From Taeniopygia guttata (taxonomy: Eukaryota > Chordata > Aves > Passeriformes > Estrildidae), in the NCBI RefSeq assembly GCF_048771995.1, contig NC_133043.1, positions 8,264,501-8,328,500 on the forward strand: 64,000 nucleotides of DNA, read 5' to 3'. The translations under genes were made by a program, and so were the position numbers. Positions 11,656 to 24,900 of the stretch are shown here, one piece after another; the stretch's first letter is position 1, and each line of letters opens with the position of its first letter. The notes beneath the pieces are model-generated. The model ran no database searches. It was not told the origin of the DNA and saw only the letters and a list, made by a program, of their open reading frames with translations.

Positions 11656-12630
11656 CCCAGATCCCTGATCCCAATCCCTATCTCTATCCCGATCCCTGTC
11701 CCTGTCCCGGATCCTCAATCCTCCCTAATCCCTGTTCCCGATTCCTGTCCCGGATCCCCGATCCCTGTTCTCAATCCCTATCCCGAATCCCCAATCCTGA
11801 TCCCTATCCCTGTTCCCGGTTCCCGATCCCCCCGTTCCCGTTCCCGATCCCTGTTCCCGATCCCCGTTCCCTGCTCCCAATCCCGTTCCTGTTCCCGTTC
11901 CCGAATCCCCGTTCCCCGTCCCGAATCCCCGTTCCCAATCCTGATCCCCGATCCTGTTCCCAATCCCGATCCCGTTCCCTGACCCGAACCCCTGTTCCTG
12001 TTCCCGTTCCCGATCCCCGTTCCCTGTCCCGAATCCCTGTTCCCGTCCCGAATCCCCGTTCCCTGTCCCGAATCCCTGTTCCCATTCCCGATCCCTGTTC
12101 CCAATCCCGTTCCCTGTCCCGAATCCCTGTTCCCGTTCCCAATCCCGTTCCCTGTTCCCGTTCCCGCCCCCGACCCCCGTTCCCCGTCCCGAATCCCCGA
12201 CCCCCGTTCCCCGTCCCGAATCCCCGTTCCCATTCCCAATCCCGTTCCCTGTTTCCCGTTCCCAGTCCCGAATCCCTGTTCCCATTCCCAATCCCGTTCC
12301 CGCCCCCGATTCCCCGTCCCGAATCCCCGTTCCCAATCTCGTTCCCTGTCCCGAACGCCTATTCCCGTTCCCAATCCCCGTTCCCTGTCCCGAATTCCCG
12401 TTCCTGTTCCCAATCCCGTTCCCGCCCCCGTTCCCCGTCCCGAATCCCCGTTCCCGTTCCCAATCCCGAATCCCCGATCCCGATCCCCATTCCCGTTCCC
12501 ATTCCCGCCCCCGTTCCCCGTCCCGGCTCCCCGTTCCCGTTCCCAATCCCCGTTCCCTGACCCGAATCCCCGTTCCCGATCCCGATCCCGTTCCCGCCCC
12601 GTTCCGTCCCGGCTCCCCGGCCCGTTCCCG
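11656..12630. repeat. ~1-kb C3N3 (minus strand G3N3) array abutting SRP68
   Basis: Nearly continuous hexamer-like repeat in which ccc alternates with three variable bases, mostly gtt, gat, aat or tgt, with occasional 5-7 base spacing changes. On the minus strand it reads GGG-N3-GGG-N3 for about 975 bp, well over one hundred G-tracts. It ends about 40 bp before the SRP68 ATG. Because units are often 6 bp, frames stay open on both strands and give artefactual Pro/Arg/Ser-rich (+) and Gly/Arg/Glu-rich (-) proteins of 300-446 residues. Confidence 0.92.
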
Positions 12631-12990
12631 GCAGCCCCCGCGCGGCCCGTGCTGCACCGCGGGGCGAGATGGCGGCGGAGCGGCAGGGAGGCGGCGGCGG
12701 CCGCGGGGCCGGGCCGGAGGAGAGCAGCAGGGAGCACGGCAAGGACGGCAAGGACAACAAGGAGAACGAGCGGCCGGCGGGGCCGCAGCCCGGCGGCCTC
12801 GGCGATAGCCTGGGCCTGGAGAGCATCCTGCGCGGCGGGGGGACGTGGCAGGCCCGGCCCCGCGGGCGGCGGGGGGACGTGGCGGCAGGGCCCGGGCGGG
12901 CAGGGACGGGGGACAGCCCTCAGTGCGGCCTCGGGCCCCGTGCAGGGACACCCCGAGGTGCGGGCGGTGCTGGACTGAGCTTAGGGAGGG
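12600..12990 (+). promoter_or_regulatory. SRP68: SRP68 CpG island around exon 1
   Basis: Dense CG dinucleotides cover the 5'UTR, exon 1 and the beginning of intron 1, typical of a housekeeping promoter. No TATA box is seen. Its upstream edge merges with the C3N3 array. Confidence 0.65.
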
Positions 12991-15900
12991 TTTGGTTGGG
13001 ATAAAACGGCCCGGTTGGCTTTCCTGATTTATGGAATTGCTGCGTCTCCTTCCGAGCCGCATCACTGCTGGTGCCAGTCCCCACAGCTGTGCCCTGTGCT
13101 TTGGGGTACGAGCAGGGCACCCCTGAGCTGCTCGCGGTGATGCTGCAGCTTGAAGGGAGCAGTAATAGATTAAAAAAAAACCTTAACAGGTGAGCTGAGG
13201 TGGCAGAATGGCTCCTGCGGATTTAGTGTTTCTGAAATCCCGGCGTGTAAAGCTCCTGGAGGTTTTGTAGGTGAAACTTCGCTGTGAAACCAGTGCAGCT
13301 GCACAGCTGTGGTAGAGCTGGGTTTTATCTTCTGGGTCGGAAGGAAACCAGGTTGCAGATTTCCACGTGGCATATGGCAGGTGTTGTGTAGTCAGTAACT
13401 GTGGAGTAAGGTGCAGGCATAGCAGTTGCCCTGGGAATGTTGTGATTGTCTAAATCAATATAAAAATAAGAAAGTTCAGGGGATATGAATTCAGCAAGTA
13501 ACTGCAGGATAAAAGAGAGACTGAAAAAAATCTTGGGTAGACAGCAGGGGTGAGGGGGGCTGTGTTGAGAAACTGCAATTCAACTGGGTTGTTCTGCAAA
13601 TATAAAATAATTCATTGTAATAACTATTGGTGCAGGTTTTTAATACTTCAGAGACTTTCTTTTAGGTGTAGTCCCAAGAAAACATTTTGACAGACATCTG
13701 GCATTTTAAACTTTAAACATTTGGTGGTTTCTTTAGGTGTAGTTTTTCTTTTGTTGGGGTTGTTGTACAGTCTGATTTTCTGTTGTGGGATTTCTTTAAA
13801 AGCTTCTTAAAAAGGAAATCTTAGGATATGAATATATATAGCACAGAGATTTCTTGTGTGTGGTGAAGATTTTATTTCACAAAACCTGCCTTGTAGACTG
13901 AATGAAAAACATCCGATTTATTAGAATGTAGCATAGTTTTATTTGGTAGGAACAACTGAAGGACTAAAGGAAGTGCAGGAACTCTGCAGGTACACTGGAG
14001 GACGCAGAGACTGGATGGAAATGATGGAGTGATGGTGCCCCAGGTCACAGGGCAGTGCTTTGTGTCACAGATAAATGTTGCAGCAAGACTAGAAACGTGC
14101 TGAAAAATGGAAAAAAATCAGCCTTGGTGTTATTTCCAAAAGCTCTTTTTATCAGGTTCTGTGCTCAGAAGGCACTTTGTTTGTGAAAGCTGTGCTGGGG
14201 AGGCAGCAGTGGTTCTGTTCAGGGTATTTTTATCCTTTTTCTGAGCGAGGGGACATTCCAGGGCAGGAAAGCTTCTCTACCTCAGTTTTTTCTACAAATC
14301 TATGCCACAAGTGTGGCTGGGGCAGTCAGGTGTGTTATCCTGGATGTGTCCTTGTCCCAAAAGGAGTTCTGGTGACAGCAGCACTGCTGGGGATGTCTGG
14401 AGGAGGTGCTTGAGCTGACAGGCAGGAGCTCTGGAGGGAGCCGTGCACTCACAGGTGCTTTAGAACCATCAGCTCTCTGCTTTTAGGAGTTTTTGGGGTG
14501 CCCCATTGTTCAAAGTGTGTTTGTCTCATGGATCTGTGGGGTTCCCTGCTGTTACTTTGGGGTGGAAGGAGGAGCTGGTGCCAGCTGCACTGGGAGTGTG
14601 CCTTAACACGAGCCACAGTCCTGCAGATCGTGAAGGAGTCGCAGCAGCAGCACGGCCTGAGGCACGGGGACTTCCAGAGGTACAGGTGAGTGTGGGGGGC
14701 TGCTGCTGTGTTGGAGTCCAGGACACCCCTCTGGCTGCCCTGGCTGGCTCCAGGAGCTCGTAGACCTTGGCACAAAGTCTAAAACACCTGTGGCTTCCAT
14801 TTTAGCCCTTGGGAAAAGCTGCCAACTCTATATGAGGAATTACAAGCCACAAGGCTTTGAGTAGTGTGGTAGTTGAGTTAACACAGGGTGGAAAAGTAGA
14901 ATTTTGGGATTTTTAGAATGTAGTTCAGGGGGTCAATATGGAGGGATTTGGGTGTGTCCTGACCTCCTTCTCCTTCTTCTTGCCCTCCATGTCTTGCTGT
15001 GATGGTGACACTTTTCTATTGGTTTAATGTGAGACACACTGTCCAACATAGATGACAGATATTGGCACAATATTGTAAACAGACTATAGGTAACTTGATA
15101 TAAAATGTAAACGCTGCCTGAGGTGACAGGCAGAATGTCATGGCCTCCTTGCTAGACAGAGCTTGGCAGGTCAGGGAAAGAATGTTATAGATAATGAAAA
15201 ACAAGCAACCCTGAGAAGCTGATCCTACGCATTTCAGACTCCTCCTTTGGTTGCATGGGCTAGGAAGCAAGGACTTTTACAATCTTGGGGTCATTCCAGC
15301 ACCACAGACCCTGGGACTTCAGGGGCTTGGCTTCATTTCATTTAAAATGTAATCCCCCTGTAGCAGGCAACAAAACCCATCTGCCAGGTGAAAACCCCTG
15401 ACAGGCTGTTCCATGTGGGGCCTGTGTGCTGATCTCCCTTGGCTGTACTGTGCTGTGGCTTTGCAGGCTGGCTCTTGCGTCTCCACTGCCCACAGGAGCT
15501 TGTGTTCACACCTCCCTGATAGGCACTGAACTCCTCCAGAGCTCAGAGTTCAATAAACACATAAAGCAGTTAGTAGTGAGCACATCACTCTCAATTTTAT
15601 AATAATGATATGTCTTCTTACCTTGTTTTCTATTAATTGCTGCTTTACAGGTAGTTTTTGAGCTACCATATGTCACACATTGATTTTTAATTGCTAAAAC
15701 ATTGCCCGGTACAGCCTTAATTTTTTTTTTTTTTCTATTTGGATAGAGTAGTAAACAGAAGCAAAGTTGTCCTTTGGCCAAACTGACTGTGGTTGTCTTT
15801 TTTTAGGGGTTATTGCTCCCGCAGGCTGAGGCGGCTCCGCAAAACTCTCAACTTCAAGATGGGCAACAGACACAAGTTCACTGGGAAGAAAGTAACTGAA

Positions 15901-18900
15901 GAGATTCTCTCAGACAACAGGTACAGGGACTGGATGGAATTGAGAATTCAGTGTGTTACTGAAGAGTTCCCTTTCAGTAATTTCTGTCGCAGGTGGAAAA
16001 CTATTTTGTGCAGTATCACGCAAAACATTTCTTTTCAGAGATGTGTGTTGTTGGTATTAATAAAAGTTCAGGCTGTGAGACACTGCTCAGATCCATCTTC
16101 AAACAGTGGGACAAGAAGGAGCAGCAACAGCCTGTTCCTTCTCTTCCCTCATAGTTGCTAAAATGGATTATTTTCATAATCAGTAAATTCCTGTGGCGCT
16201 GAAGAGGAAATGCTTATTCAGGTCTGTTGTGAGGTAGCTATGGGAATGATGGTAATGTAAATGGTGTAGCCAGCAAGGTTATGGTTGGAGATGCTATCTC
16301 TTCTGTTTGACAGAAATACTGCACTCCAAGTTTTACTTAAGTCTTCTAAATTTGACAGAATGCTTGTCTGACAGAATATGTGGAGAGTAGCCAGGATTTT
16401 GGGTTCACGTCCCATCTTTTATGAGTACTTGAAATGTTTCCTGTCTTGTCTTTTCTTGTGGGAAAACTACACGTGATACAGTTTTCTACATGAAAACTGC
16501 AGTCATTTGTGTTGTTAAGAACATATTGAACTAGTTTTAAGAGTGGCCTAAAATGATAAATCCCTTGTGTTTGTAGTGTCTGTGGTACTACAGAATGGTA
16601 CCTAATTTTATCCCTCAGTTGCACTTCTGAGTGAGAAACACAGCAGACACTAGTCAGGAATAACCAGACTTTGTGCTTAGTACTTTAAGAAGTAAAAGCA
16701 TCTGCTTCTTACTAACCAAGCTGCACTTGTGCTGCTGAGCTTGGCAGACCAAATGGCAAAGAGCTGGCGGTGATGCAGCTCTTGTCTGAGTGTCATTATT
16801 GTCCCGTGGCAGGTATTTGCTGCTGATCCTGATGGATGCAGAGAGGGCCTGGAGCTATGCCATGCAGCTGAAGCAGGAGGCCAACACCGAGCCCCGCAAG
16901 CGCTTCCATTTGCTCTCGCGGCTGCGCAAGGCTGTGAAACACGCCGAGGAGCTGGAGAGGCTCTGTGAGAGCAACAGGGTGGATGCCAAGACAAAGCTGG
17001 AAGCTCAGGTAACCACTGATACTTTCATCTTGTTGTACACTAAGGGCTGAACAAGAAACCCTGGGAATTTGGAGTGAAGAAATAATTACTGTCTCTCCAT
17101 AGATAATAAAAGTACAAATAATTGAGGGTAGCTAAGATGGTGCAACACAGCCTAAGAAACTGCTTATCTACTGAGTTACCTTTTCGTTAAATATGCTGAA
17201 GTAGACACCTAGAATGCAAGATTTGGGGGTTCAGTTGCTGGAAAACAGGAAACGACTGTTGTGACATCTTTGAACAGCAGTGCTGTACTCAGTTAATTAA
17301 ACTGCCATTGTATAGCATGCTGCTGGGGAAAAACGTGTGACATTAGTGGGCCATTGCATAACAAGCAAGAAATATCTTTAATTTCTGGGCGACCTTGTCT
17401 AGTGGAAGGTGTCCCTGTCATGGCAGAGAGGTTAGAACTAGATAATCTTTAAGCTCCTTTCCAATCCATTCTGTGATTCCATTTTATGATTCTGTGGTTC
17501 CTTAGAAATGCCGCAGAGGCAGTTAAAGGAGAAGAGGTAGGTAGGTTACAGCTACCTGTAACCTGTCATCCAAATCAGTTGTCTTCTGTGGGAAGCCCCA
17601 GTGAAAAGGGCAAAGCTTAGTCACCCACTGCAGGAGTCACAGGAGCTTTCCTGCTAAAGGTGGCACCTTTAGGCTGTTGATGGTGGGGAAGTGACCTTGT
17701 CCTCGCTCTGTGCGCAGGCGTACATGGCTTATCTCACCGGCATGCTTCGCTTCGAGCACCAGGAGTGGAAGGCAGCAATGGAGGCTTTCAACAAATGCAA
17801 GTGAGTCCCTCACTTCACCAGCTTCCTTCAGGAAATAGTGTTGGATCACTTCAGTTATGTACATAACTAAACTAACATAACTAACTCTGTGCATTGTTAA
17901 TTGTGCTTAACTGGGAGGTGCTGCTGAAGAAATAGCATCCTCCAGAGCACAGACACAAAGCGTTCCCTTAGGATAGCACCTCACAAGTGACACACACTGC
18001 AGTGTTAATATTTGTTCTTCGCTCTAGGACCATCTATGAAAAGCTGGCCAATGCTTTCACAGAAGAACAAGCTGTGCTGTATAACCAGCGTGTGGAGGAG
18101 ATCTCACCCAACATCCGCTACTGTGCCTACAACATTGGTAAGGGAAGGGGGGCCTCATCTGTGCCCAGGAAGGCAATACTGATTTAGTTAAACCCTGGTC
18201 TAAGTGACATTGAGGCCATAATATTTTGGGCGAATTCTGCTTGTTTTGGGACAGTTTAACACTGCAGAAAGGGCCTCATTTTGCAACAGCGCCTGTGGTT
18301 ATGTGTAGAAAGACAGAATAACTGTTTGTGGTAGCTTGCCTGTGAGGTCAGAATAAAATTGCAAGCTTGTCCCTAAACTGCCAGTGTAAAATCTAATGAT
18401 TAGTTTCAGTATATGAAAGTGATTTTGAAGTCATATGGAAACGTGATCTCAATTTGTTGATTCTCTCAGGTGACCAGTCTGCCATGAATGAGTTGATGCA
18501 GATGAGACTGAGGTCTGGTGGCACTGAAGGTCTTCTTGCAGAAAAACTGGAGGTAATTTATTTGCATGCCTCAGCTTGAAATATTCATTATTACTGTGCT
18601 GAGCATGAATATTGCTGCAGCAAACCATTCAAGAGCCAGACTGGAACAGAAGTGAGCAAGCAAACCTAGGCTCTGTGGGAAACAACACTTTCCCAAAAAG
18701 CTCTTTGATTTCAAAGTAGTCAAGTCTAACATGAATTCAGGAGGTTCAGTTTCGCATCTCTGTAAACTCAAGCTCCTAAGCTCAGTGTGTTCTGTGCAGG
18801 CTCTGATCACCCAGACTCGGGCAAAGCAGGCAGCCACGATGAGTGAGGTGGAGTGGAGAGGGAGAACTGTCCCAGTGAAGATTGACAAAGTGAGGATCTT

Positions 18901-21900
18901 CCTGCTGGGGCTGGCTGACAACGAGGCAGCAATTGCTCAGGTAACCCAGCAGCCCTCTCCATCCTGCCATTCTAACCATCTTCTTTCCTTCTGTGCAATA
19001 CGTGGTACCTGAACTAAAAGCTTTTGAGTAATCTCATTTTCTCAGACTTGGGGCTGGAAGGCTGAAGGTAAAAGTGGAGGAATACTGATTATAACCCAAA
19101 GCTGAGGTGTTGGCTGGGGATAGCTCTCACAGTCTGCTGAGTGGAGTAGTCTGGGAGATCTGTTCTGAGTATTCCTGCTCCTTGGAACATTCTGTGCTGC
19201 CTTCCAGCAGCAGGGTGATAACCATTATTATTAGTACATCACTTGGAGATGAAGGCTACATTTTTAAGAGTAACTGGTTTTGAATTACTCTTTTAATTTC
19301 TTTAAGCATCTTGCTCAAATGCTCCAACTTCAGAGTAGCCAAAATGAAAATCCATATTGACCATGTTTTCTTCAGCAGCAGGTAGCCATCTGCCAGGTGT
19401 AGCAGGTGCTTTTTCATTCTCTTATTGACTTATGGAAATCTTCAAAAATAGGAAGTGGATTAATAAATGTCAGGGTGTAAATAAATTTCACATGTAACGG
19501 TTCTGAAACACTTCATAGAATCATGGAATATCCTGAGTTGGAAAGGACTCACAAGGATCATTGAAATCCAGTTCACTGGAACTTGCAGTGGTACATACAG
19601 TTCATGTCTTTAGTATTGTAATCAAGTTTTCCACATGTATTTTTTTCCTTGGAAGTGGTGACCAGAGAGGTATCCTGCTTTTCAGTGGCTGCATACACAC
19701 TCAGAGTTTGAAAAGGCAGTGAAAGGATCTTCAGTAACAACTCTTGCCACTAAAAATGGGATTTTTGCAGCATTAAAAACATTTTATCACCAGGAGAATA
19801 AGAATGATAAATAAAAATTAATAAAACAAAAACCCTACAGAGGGTTAAGACAAGAGCAGGGGATAGTGGTGAGAGGAGTGTGATTAGGATAAACAGGATG
19901 TGGCTGGGTGGGAAACCTGAGTGTTACCCATAATGTTAGGAATTGGATGTTGCTGAATGGATTTGGTTTCAGGAAGCACATAAGTGTGGCCAGCAGGTGG
20001 AAGTACAGCTCAGAGTTCTCTCATTTAACTTCATCCTGGCAGCTGACAGTTGGACTTTTTCAGTTTAGTTGCTCTCTAAAGTAGTGCAGAACAGCCTGAA
20101 TTTGTTCTCATCTTGCTTTGCATTCCTGGGAAGCTCTGACTAAACAGAGGAGTTGAGTGGACTGGTGAGAGCTGAGCATTTCAGCAGCACTGTTTTCATT
20201 CCCAGAGGGCTAAAACTTGCTTTTTTTGGCAGCAGTTCTGCAGTTGTGCCAGCTGTGATAGTCAGTCCAGCTTCAGGTGAATGAATTGTGCTTCGTGGGA
20301 TCTTTGGCACCTTTTTACTCATCTTCACTGAGCTGAAACCCTGACATAACAGCAGTCCCCTGCAGGGTTTAATTAGAAGTAAAACCAGTCTGTTTTGTGT
20401 AAAAATGGAGTCTCCCAATGCAATTATACTGTTGCCTTTGGTGCATTATTGGTAATGGGAGGAACAGAACAAATAAGCCAAACTGAAATAGGAATCCAGG
20501 TTAAAATTGCTTGTGTCAGTCCTTTTGTAGGTTTGCAGATGTGACTCTGAGGGCCCATTGGCTCTCACCAGGTGGAGGTGACAAGGCTGCAGGGCAGCAT
20601 GACAAAGGTGTGCTCCTAGCTGGTATTGCCTCAAGGATTCTGTGCTCATCTCTAGGTTGCAGCAAAAATGGGTGGTAATAACTGTCAGAGATGTTAGACA
20701 GTGGTTTAGACCAAAGAAAGTCTGAGAGCTGAGCATGCCATGTTTCTGGAATTGGGTTCAGTGGGGTTGGTTTCCATGAACCCCTTTAAGATGAACCTGT
20801 GCAGTTGTGTCAGGACAGTTGAATCACCAGCTGTAGCACTTGTGTTTCAGTCCTATGATCTGATATCTCCCAAATCAGAACATGTGTATTTATGCATAGA
20901 ATCAGCTTAAGGAGTTTTTGCTTGGAAAGGAAAGCCTTTGTTTCATTGCAGGGCCCAGCCCTTGCCCTGTTTATGCCTGAATGATGATCTGGCTGTGTCT
21001 GTTTTCATTTTTGTGCTTACAGTGAAATTGCTGTGCTGCTCTGGGTGAGGTTGAGAATGCAGTCAGACTCGTCTCTGGTTATTCTCAGGAGCCAGTCCCA
21101 CCTTAAAAATTCTCACAGCAAATCTTAAATTAAAAGCAAAAAAATCCCAAACCCAAAAAACCACCTCTATTAGGGTACCTGAAGCTTTGTGAGGGAGTAA
21201 AAATAACATTCCTGATTGAGTTTGTGAACGTGGGATGTGGAGAGGCAGAGACTGTAGAGCTGTGCAGTAGATGGAAAAAGTGAGCATGGTTTTAGACATT
21301 TTTTTATTCATTTTGCCAATTGCAAATTTATTGCAGCAAAGCTCATCTTGCACTGTTACATGAGATGGGAGTGGCAGAACATGGTGCTGGTGCTCTTGAA
21401 TTTTCCTTCAATCACTGAGGCTGAGGTTTGCTTCTGAGTAGTTTGTTCTTACTGAATCATTGAAAATCTTGCAATCTCCACCTGATTTACTTCTCAGCAT
21501 CTGAATAAAGGCTGAGTTTCGGTTTGGGTGCTTGTTTAATTGGGTACATGATATGCCAATAAATTAGGCAGAGATCAGGCTTCAACTTGTTTGTTAAAAG
21601 TTGCTTTCAAGTTCTGGTTTTGGGGCAGAAGGCCAAAAGATGCTTCACTTTTTTTTTTTAAACAAAACCTATGGTGACAGCAGAAAAGCACTCGGTCACT
21701 CCTGCTGCTGAAATACAGGGTTGCTGTGAAAGATGCTTCAAACAAGCAAGTTATTGCCACTGTGAGCATTGCTAGAGTGGGAGTGGAGAAGAGATAATCA
21801 TCTGCATGTTCTTACCACATGGGAAAATTAAATCAGCATAACAAGAGCTGTCTGCATTGGTAGTTTGCCAGTTCAGGACTGCTCAGCTCTTCTGTTGCTG

Positions 21901-24900
21901 GGGCCTTTCCCACAGTGCAGTCCAGCCTCAGCTCAGGGAGCAGTGCAAGTGCCCTCTGCCATCCAGGAAGGGAATGGAGTTCCAGGAAGGGAAGGAGGGT
22001 AACTGGTGCAGGAATGAGGTGTCTGCTAGGCCTTCACTGCTGTTCAGTTCTCAGCACCAGCCCCACTGCCCAAGATTTCTGGCAGATTTCCCCCAAGAAT
22101 CTGTTGCAGACAGGCACAGATTGGAGTTCTAACTGCCCATGGACCTTAAAGATATAATTTGGGAGAAACTTCATTTAATCTCCTCAGTTAATTCATGCAT
22201 CATACAAAATTTTCTGATTTCTGATCTGTCTTGAATCTCCTTTGCTCTTAGGCAGAAAATGAGGAGACGAAAGAACGTTTGTTTGAGTCTTTACTCAGTG
22301 AGTGCAGAGATGCCATTCAGGCTGTTCGGGAGGAATTGAAGCCAGACCAGGTAAGCAGCAAACACCATTTTTTGCTTTCAATGACACCGTGTTTCCTTGG
22401 GACTGGTTTAGTGTTCAGCTTGCTGGGATTTCTTTAATAAAGAGCTGCAAAATATGAATTTATTCTCTCCAGAACTGGAGTGGGGGAATAACAGTGGAGA
22501 AGCCCTCCCTCGTTTGCCTAAAAGTCTGTTACTTCCATGGCTTACCCAAACCTTGAGTTCTGTGTTTTTCATCCCTTGGCTGCCAGTTTTAAGTGAATCA
22601 TGCAGTGTTTTGTCTCCATTGCCCACAGAAGCAGCGAGAACACTCTCTGGAAAATGATTCTGGGAAGGTGTCCAACATCCAGTACTTACACAGGTAATAG
22701 GCAAACATTGCTGCCAGTGCTAGTGTGAAGAAGCCATGTTCTTATGTCAAGATTTTATTTTGTTTGGTTTTGTTTTATGGGGTTTTTGTTCTGGGCCTGT
22801 GGAATCCCAAAGGATGACTGTACAGATAAGGATCTGATTTAGGCGGCTTTGTAAACATTTTACACCAGACTCTCACGTTGACCTTTCAGATGTTTTTCTG
22901 CCACCAGTTCAGAACACAGAGTAATGTCTGATTAGCTCTGGGAGTGCTGATGGGATTTCTCTTTTTATTTGGGCAGTTATTTGACCTACATCAAGCTGTC
23001 CACGGCCATCAAGCGCAACGAGAGCATGGCCAAGTCCCTGCAGAAGGCTCTGCTGCAGCAGCAGCGCTCCGACGAGGACGGCAAGCGCTCGCCGCGGCCG
23101 CAGGACCTCATCCGCCTCTACGACATCATCCTGCAGGTAGTGCTGAGAAAACACAGCCAGCTCTGCAGCCCAGCCAGAGAACGTGGTGTGATTAGGATAA
23201 ACAGGATGTGGATGAGTAGGAAACCTGAGTGTTACAAAAGGATATTCAGAAATACAGCACTGTATGTGAATTACTGTGAAGTCTGAAGAGTAGCTGAGTA
23301 CCTTCAAGTACCTCAAAAAAGTTCAACATCTGCATGAAACACAGAAAACCTCCTTCAGTTATGAGCAGAACCTGCTGCTTGAATGGGTGTCCTTTATTGT
23401 GCACTCTGATACACTTTTAAGTCTTTCTGACTCTTGTGCAGCACCCTAAGAGCTGCCTTAGGTTCTGCTGGCCAGGGAAAGTAGCAGCTAAAAATACTTG
23501 TTCTTCATAAGCAAATTCTCTGTTTCTCCCATAATTTTGCAGTTAACTGAGGAAGCCTGTGGCTGAAGCAGTTGTGAATGGGAGAGGGAAATGCCTTATG
23601 AAAGAATTAGTTCATGCGAAATCTAAGGAGTCTTTGTCCCAATTCCTGTTTGTGTCAGGAAGTCTGTCCTGAGGGCAACTTGCACAAGTTTCAATGAGAG
23701 TCCGTCAGAAGGTTAGAAAACTGATGATTAGAAAACTGGAAACTATTTCCCTGGGAGTGTTCTGTTGACTTGTCAAAAGGGTCAGCTTTCTCTTAGACCA
23801 GCAGATTCCAGAGGAAGGCAATGCCTGCATTTGTTATTCTGACTCTCTCTTGCACAGAACCTTGTGGAACTGACACAACTTCCTGGCCTAGAAGAGGACA
23901 AGAACTTCCAAAAGGAGATTGGATTGAAGACACTCGTGTACAAAGCTTACAGGTGACTGAGAAACAGCCAGGTTTTCTTTAGCACGTGTGACACCTTCAG
24001 AAATTTAATTCCACAGCTCTGTGTGCTGTGCAGGCTTTGATGCAGTTTCCTCTGTCCTTTGAGATTGGTTCCTAAAGGGAGACTGCCCACTGCTACTTAA
24101 GGATATCTCCTAATGTCACACATTTCAGTTGGCAAAAGGTGTGGATAACAAACACGTCAGGAATGCTCTCTTGACTGTTGCAGGTGTTTCTTCATTGCCC
24201 AGTCCTATGTCCTGGTAAAGAAATGGAGTGAAGCCCTTGTGCTGTACGAGAGGGTGCTGAAATACGCCCGCGAGGTTCAGTCGGGAGCTGGAGCTCACAG
24301 GAACAGCTTGAAGGTAGGAGCCCGGTCCTGAAGCTGAAGTTTTATGAAGCAGCTCTGTCCCACCATTTATTGTTAAATTAGGTGCCAGGCCGTTATAATT
24401 CAAAACTGACCTTTAAGTAGGGAGAAGAGTAATGTTCATTATAGCAGAGACTTTCTAGTGACATGGGAACACTTCAGCTGGCCGCTTGCTTGGAGGAGGG
24501 ACAGACTTGCACCAACTCCAGAACAATTTACCACTTTTTCTCACCTGTGTATTTTCTCTTATACAGCTTCTGTAGTGCCTGAAGCACAGTGCTATAGCTT
24601 TTCCCCTTCTGGGAAAGCTTATCAACACTAGGAGTTAATTTCTTAGTTCTTACTCTGGTTTTACTTTTGCTCTCTTAGACTGGCACATTTCAGGCTCTCA
24701 AATAATTTTCTTTAATTAGGAGCTGCCTGATGTTCAGGATCTCATCACTCAAGTCAATGCAGAGAAGTATTCCTTGCAAGCAGCAGCTATTTTAGGTGAG
24801 TAACACAGCTATTCTAGAACTCTGCTCTAATGTATCTTGACTAAAGCCCCTGCAGCTATTTCATTCCTTCTATTTCATTTCTGAAGTTCCAAAGGTTTTT

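Larger units (their letters stand above)
18941..22251 (+). other. SRP68: SRP68 intron 8 (3.3 kb)
   Basis: The largest SRP68 intron. It holds a short CR1 end (19512-19580) and one copy of a ~50-bp segment also present in intron 11 (19876-19927). The rest is unique-looking A/T-richer DNA with no exon or RNA gene that I could recognise. Confidence 0.7.

Noticed and set aside
12823-12950. SRP68 exon 1 extended through LRGGGTWQARPR to a later GT donor
   Set aside because: The GT sites that follow give the wrong phase for exon 2 or an early stop, and the extra residues have no counterpart in the vertebrate protein; the U12-type GC junction fits better.
11652-13065. Long Pro/Arg/Ser-rich (+) and Gly/Arg/Glu-rich (-) open frames of 302-446 residues
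   Set aside because: They are created by the C3N3 array: 6-bp periodicity keeps several frames open on both strands. No domain, no splice structure, and they run into the SRP68 promoter.
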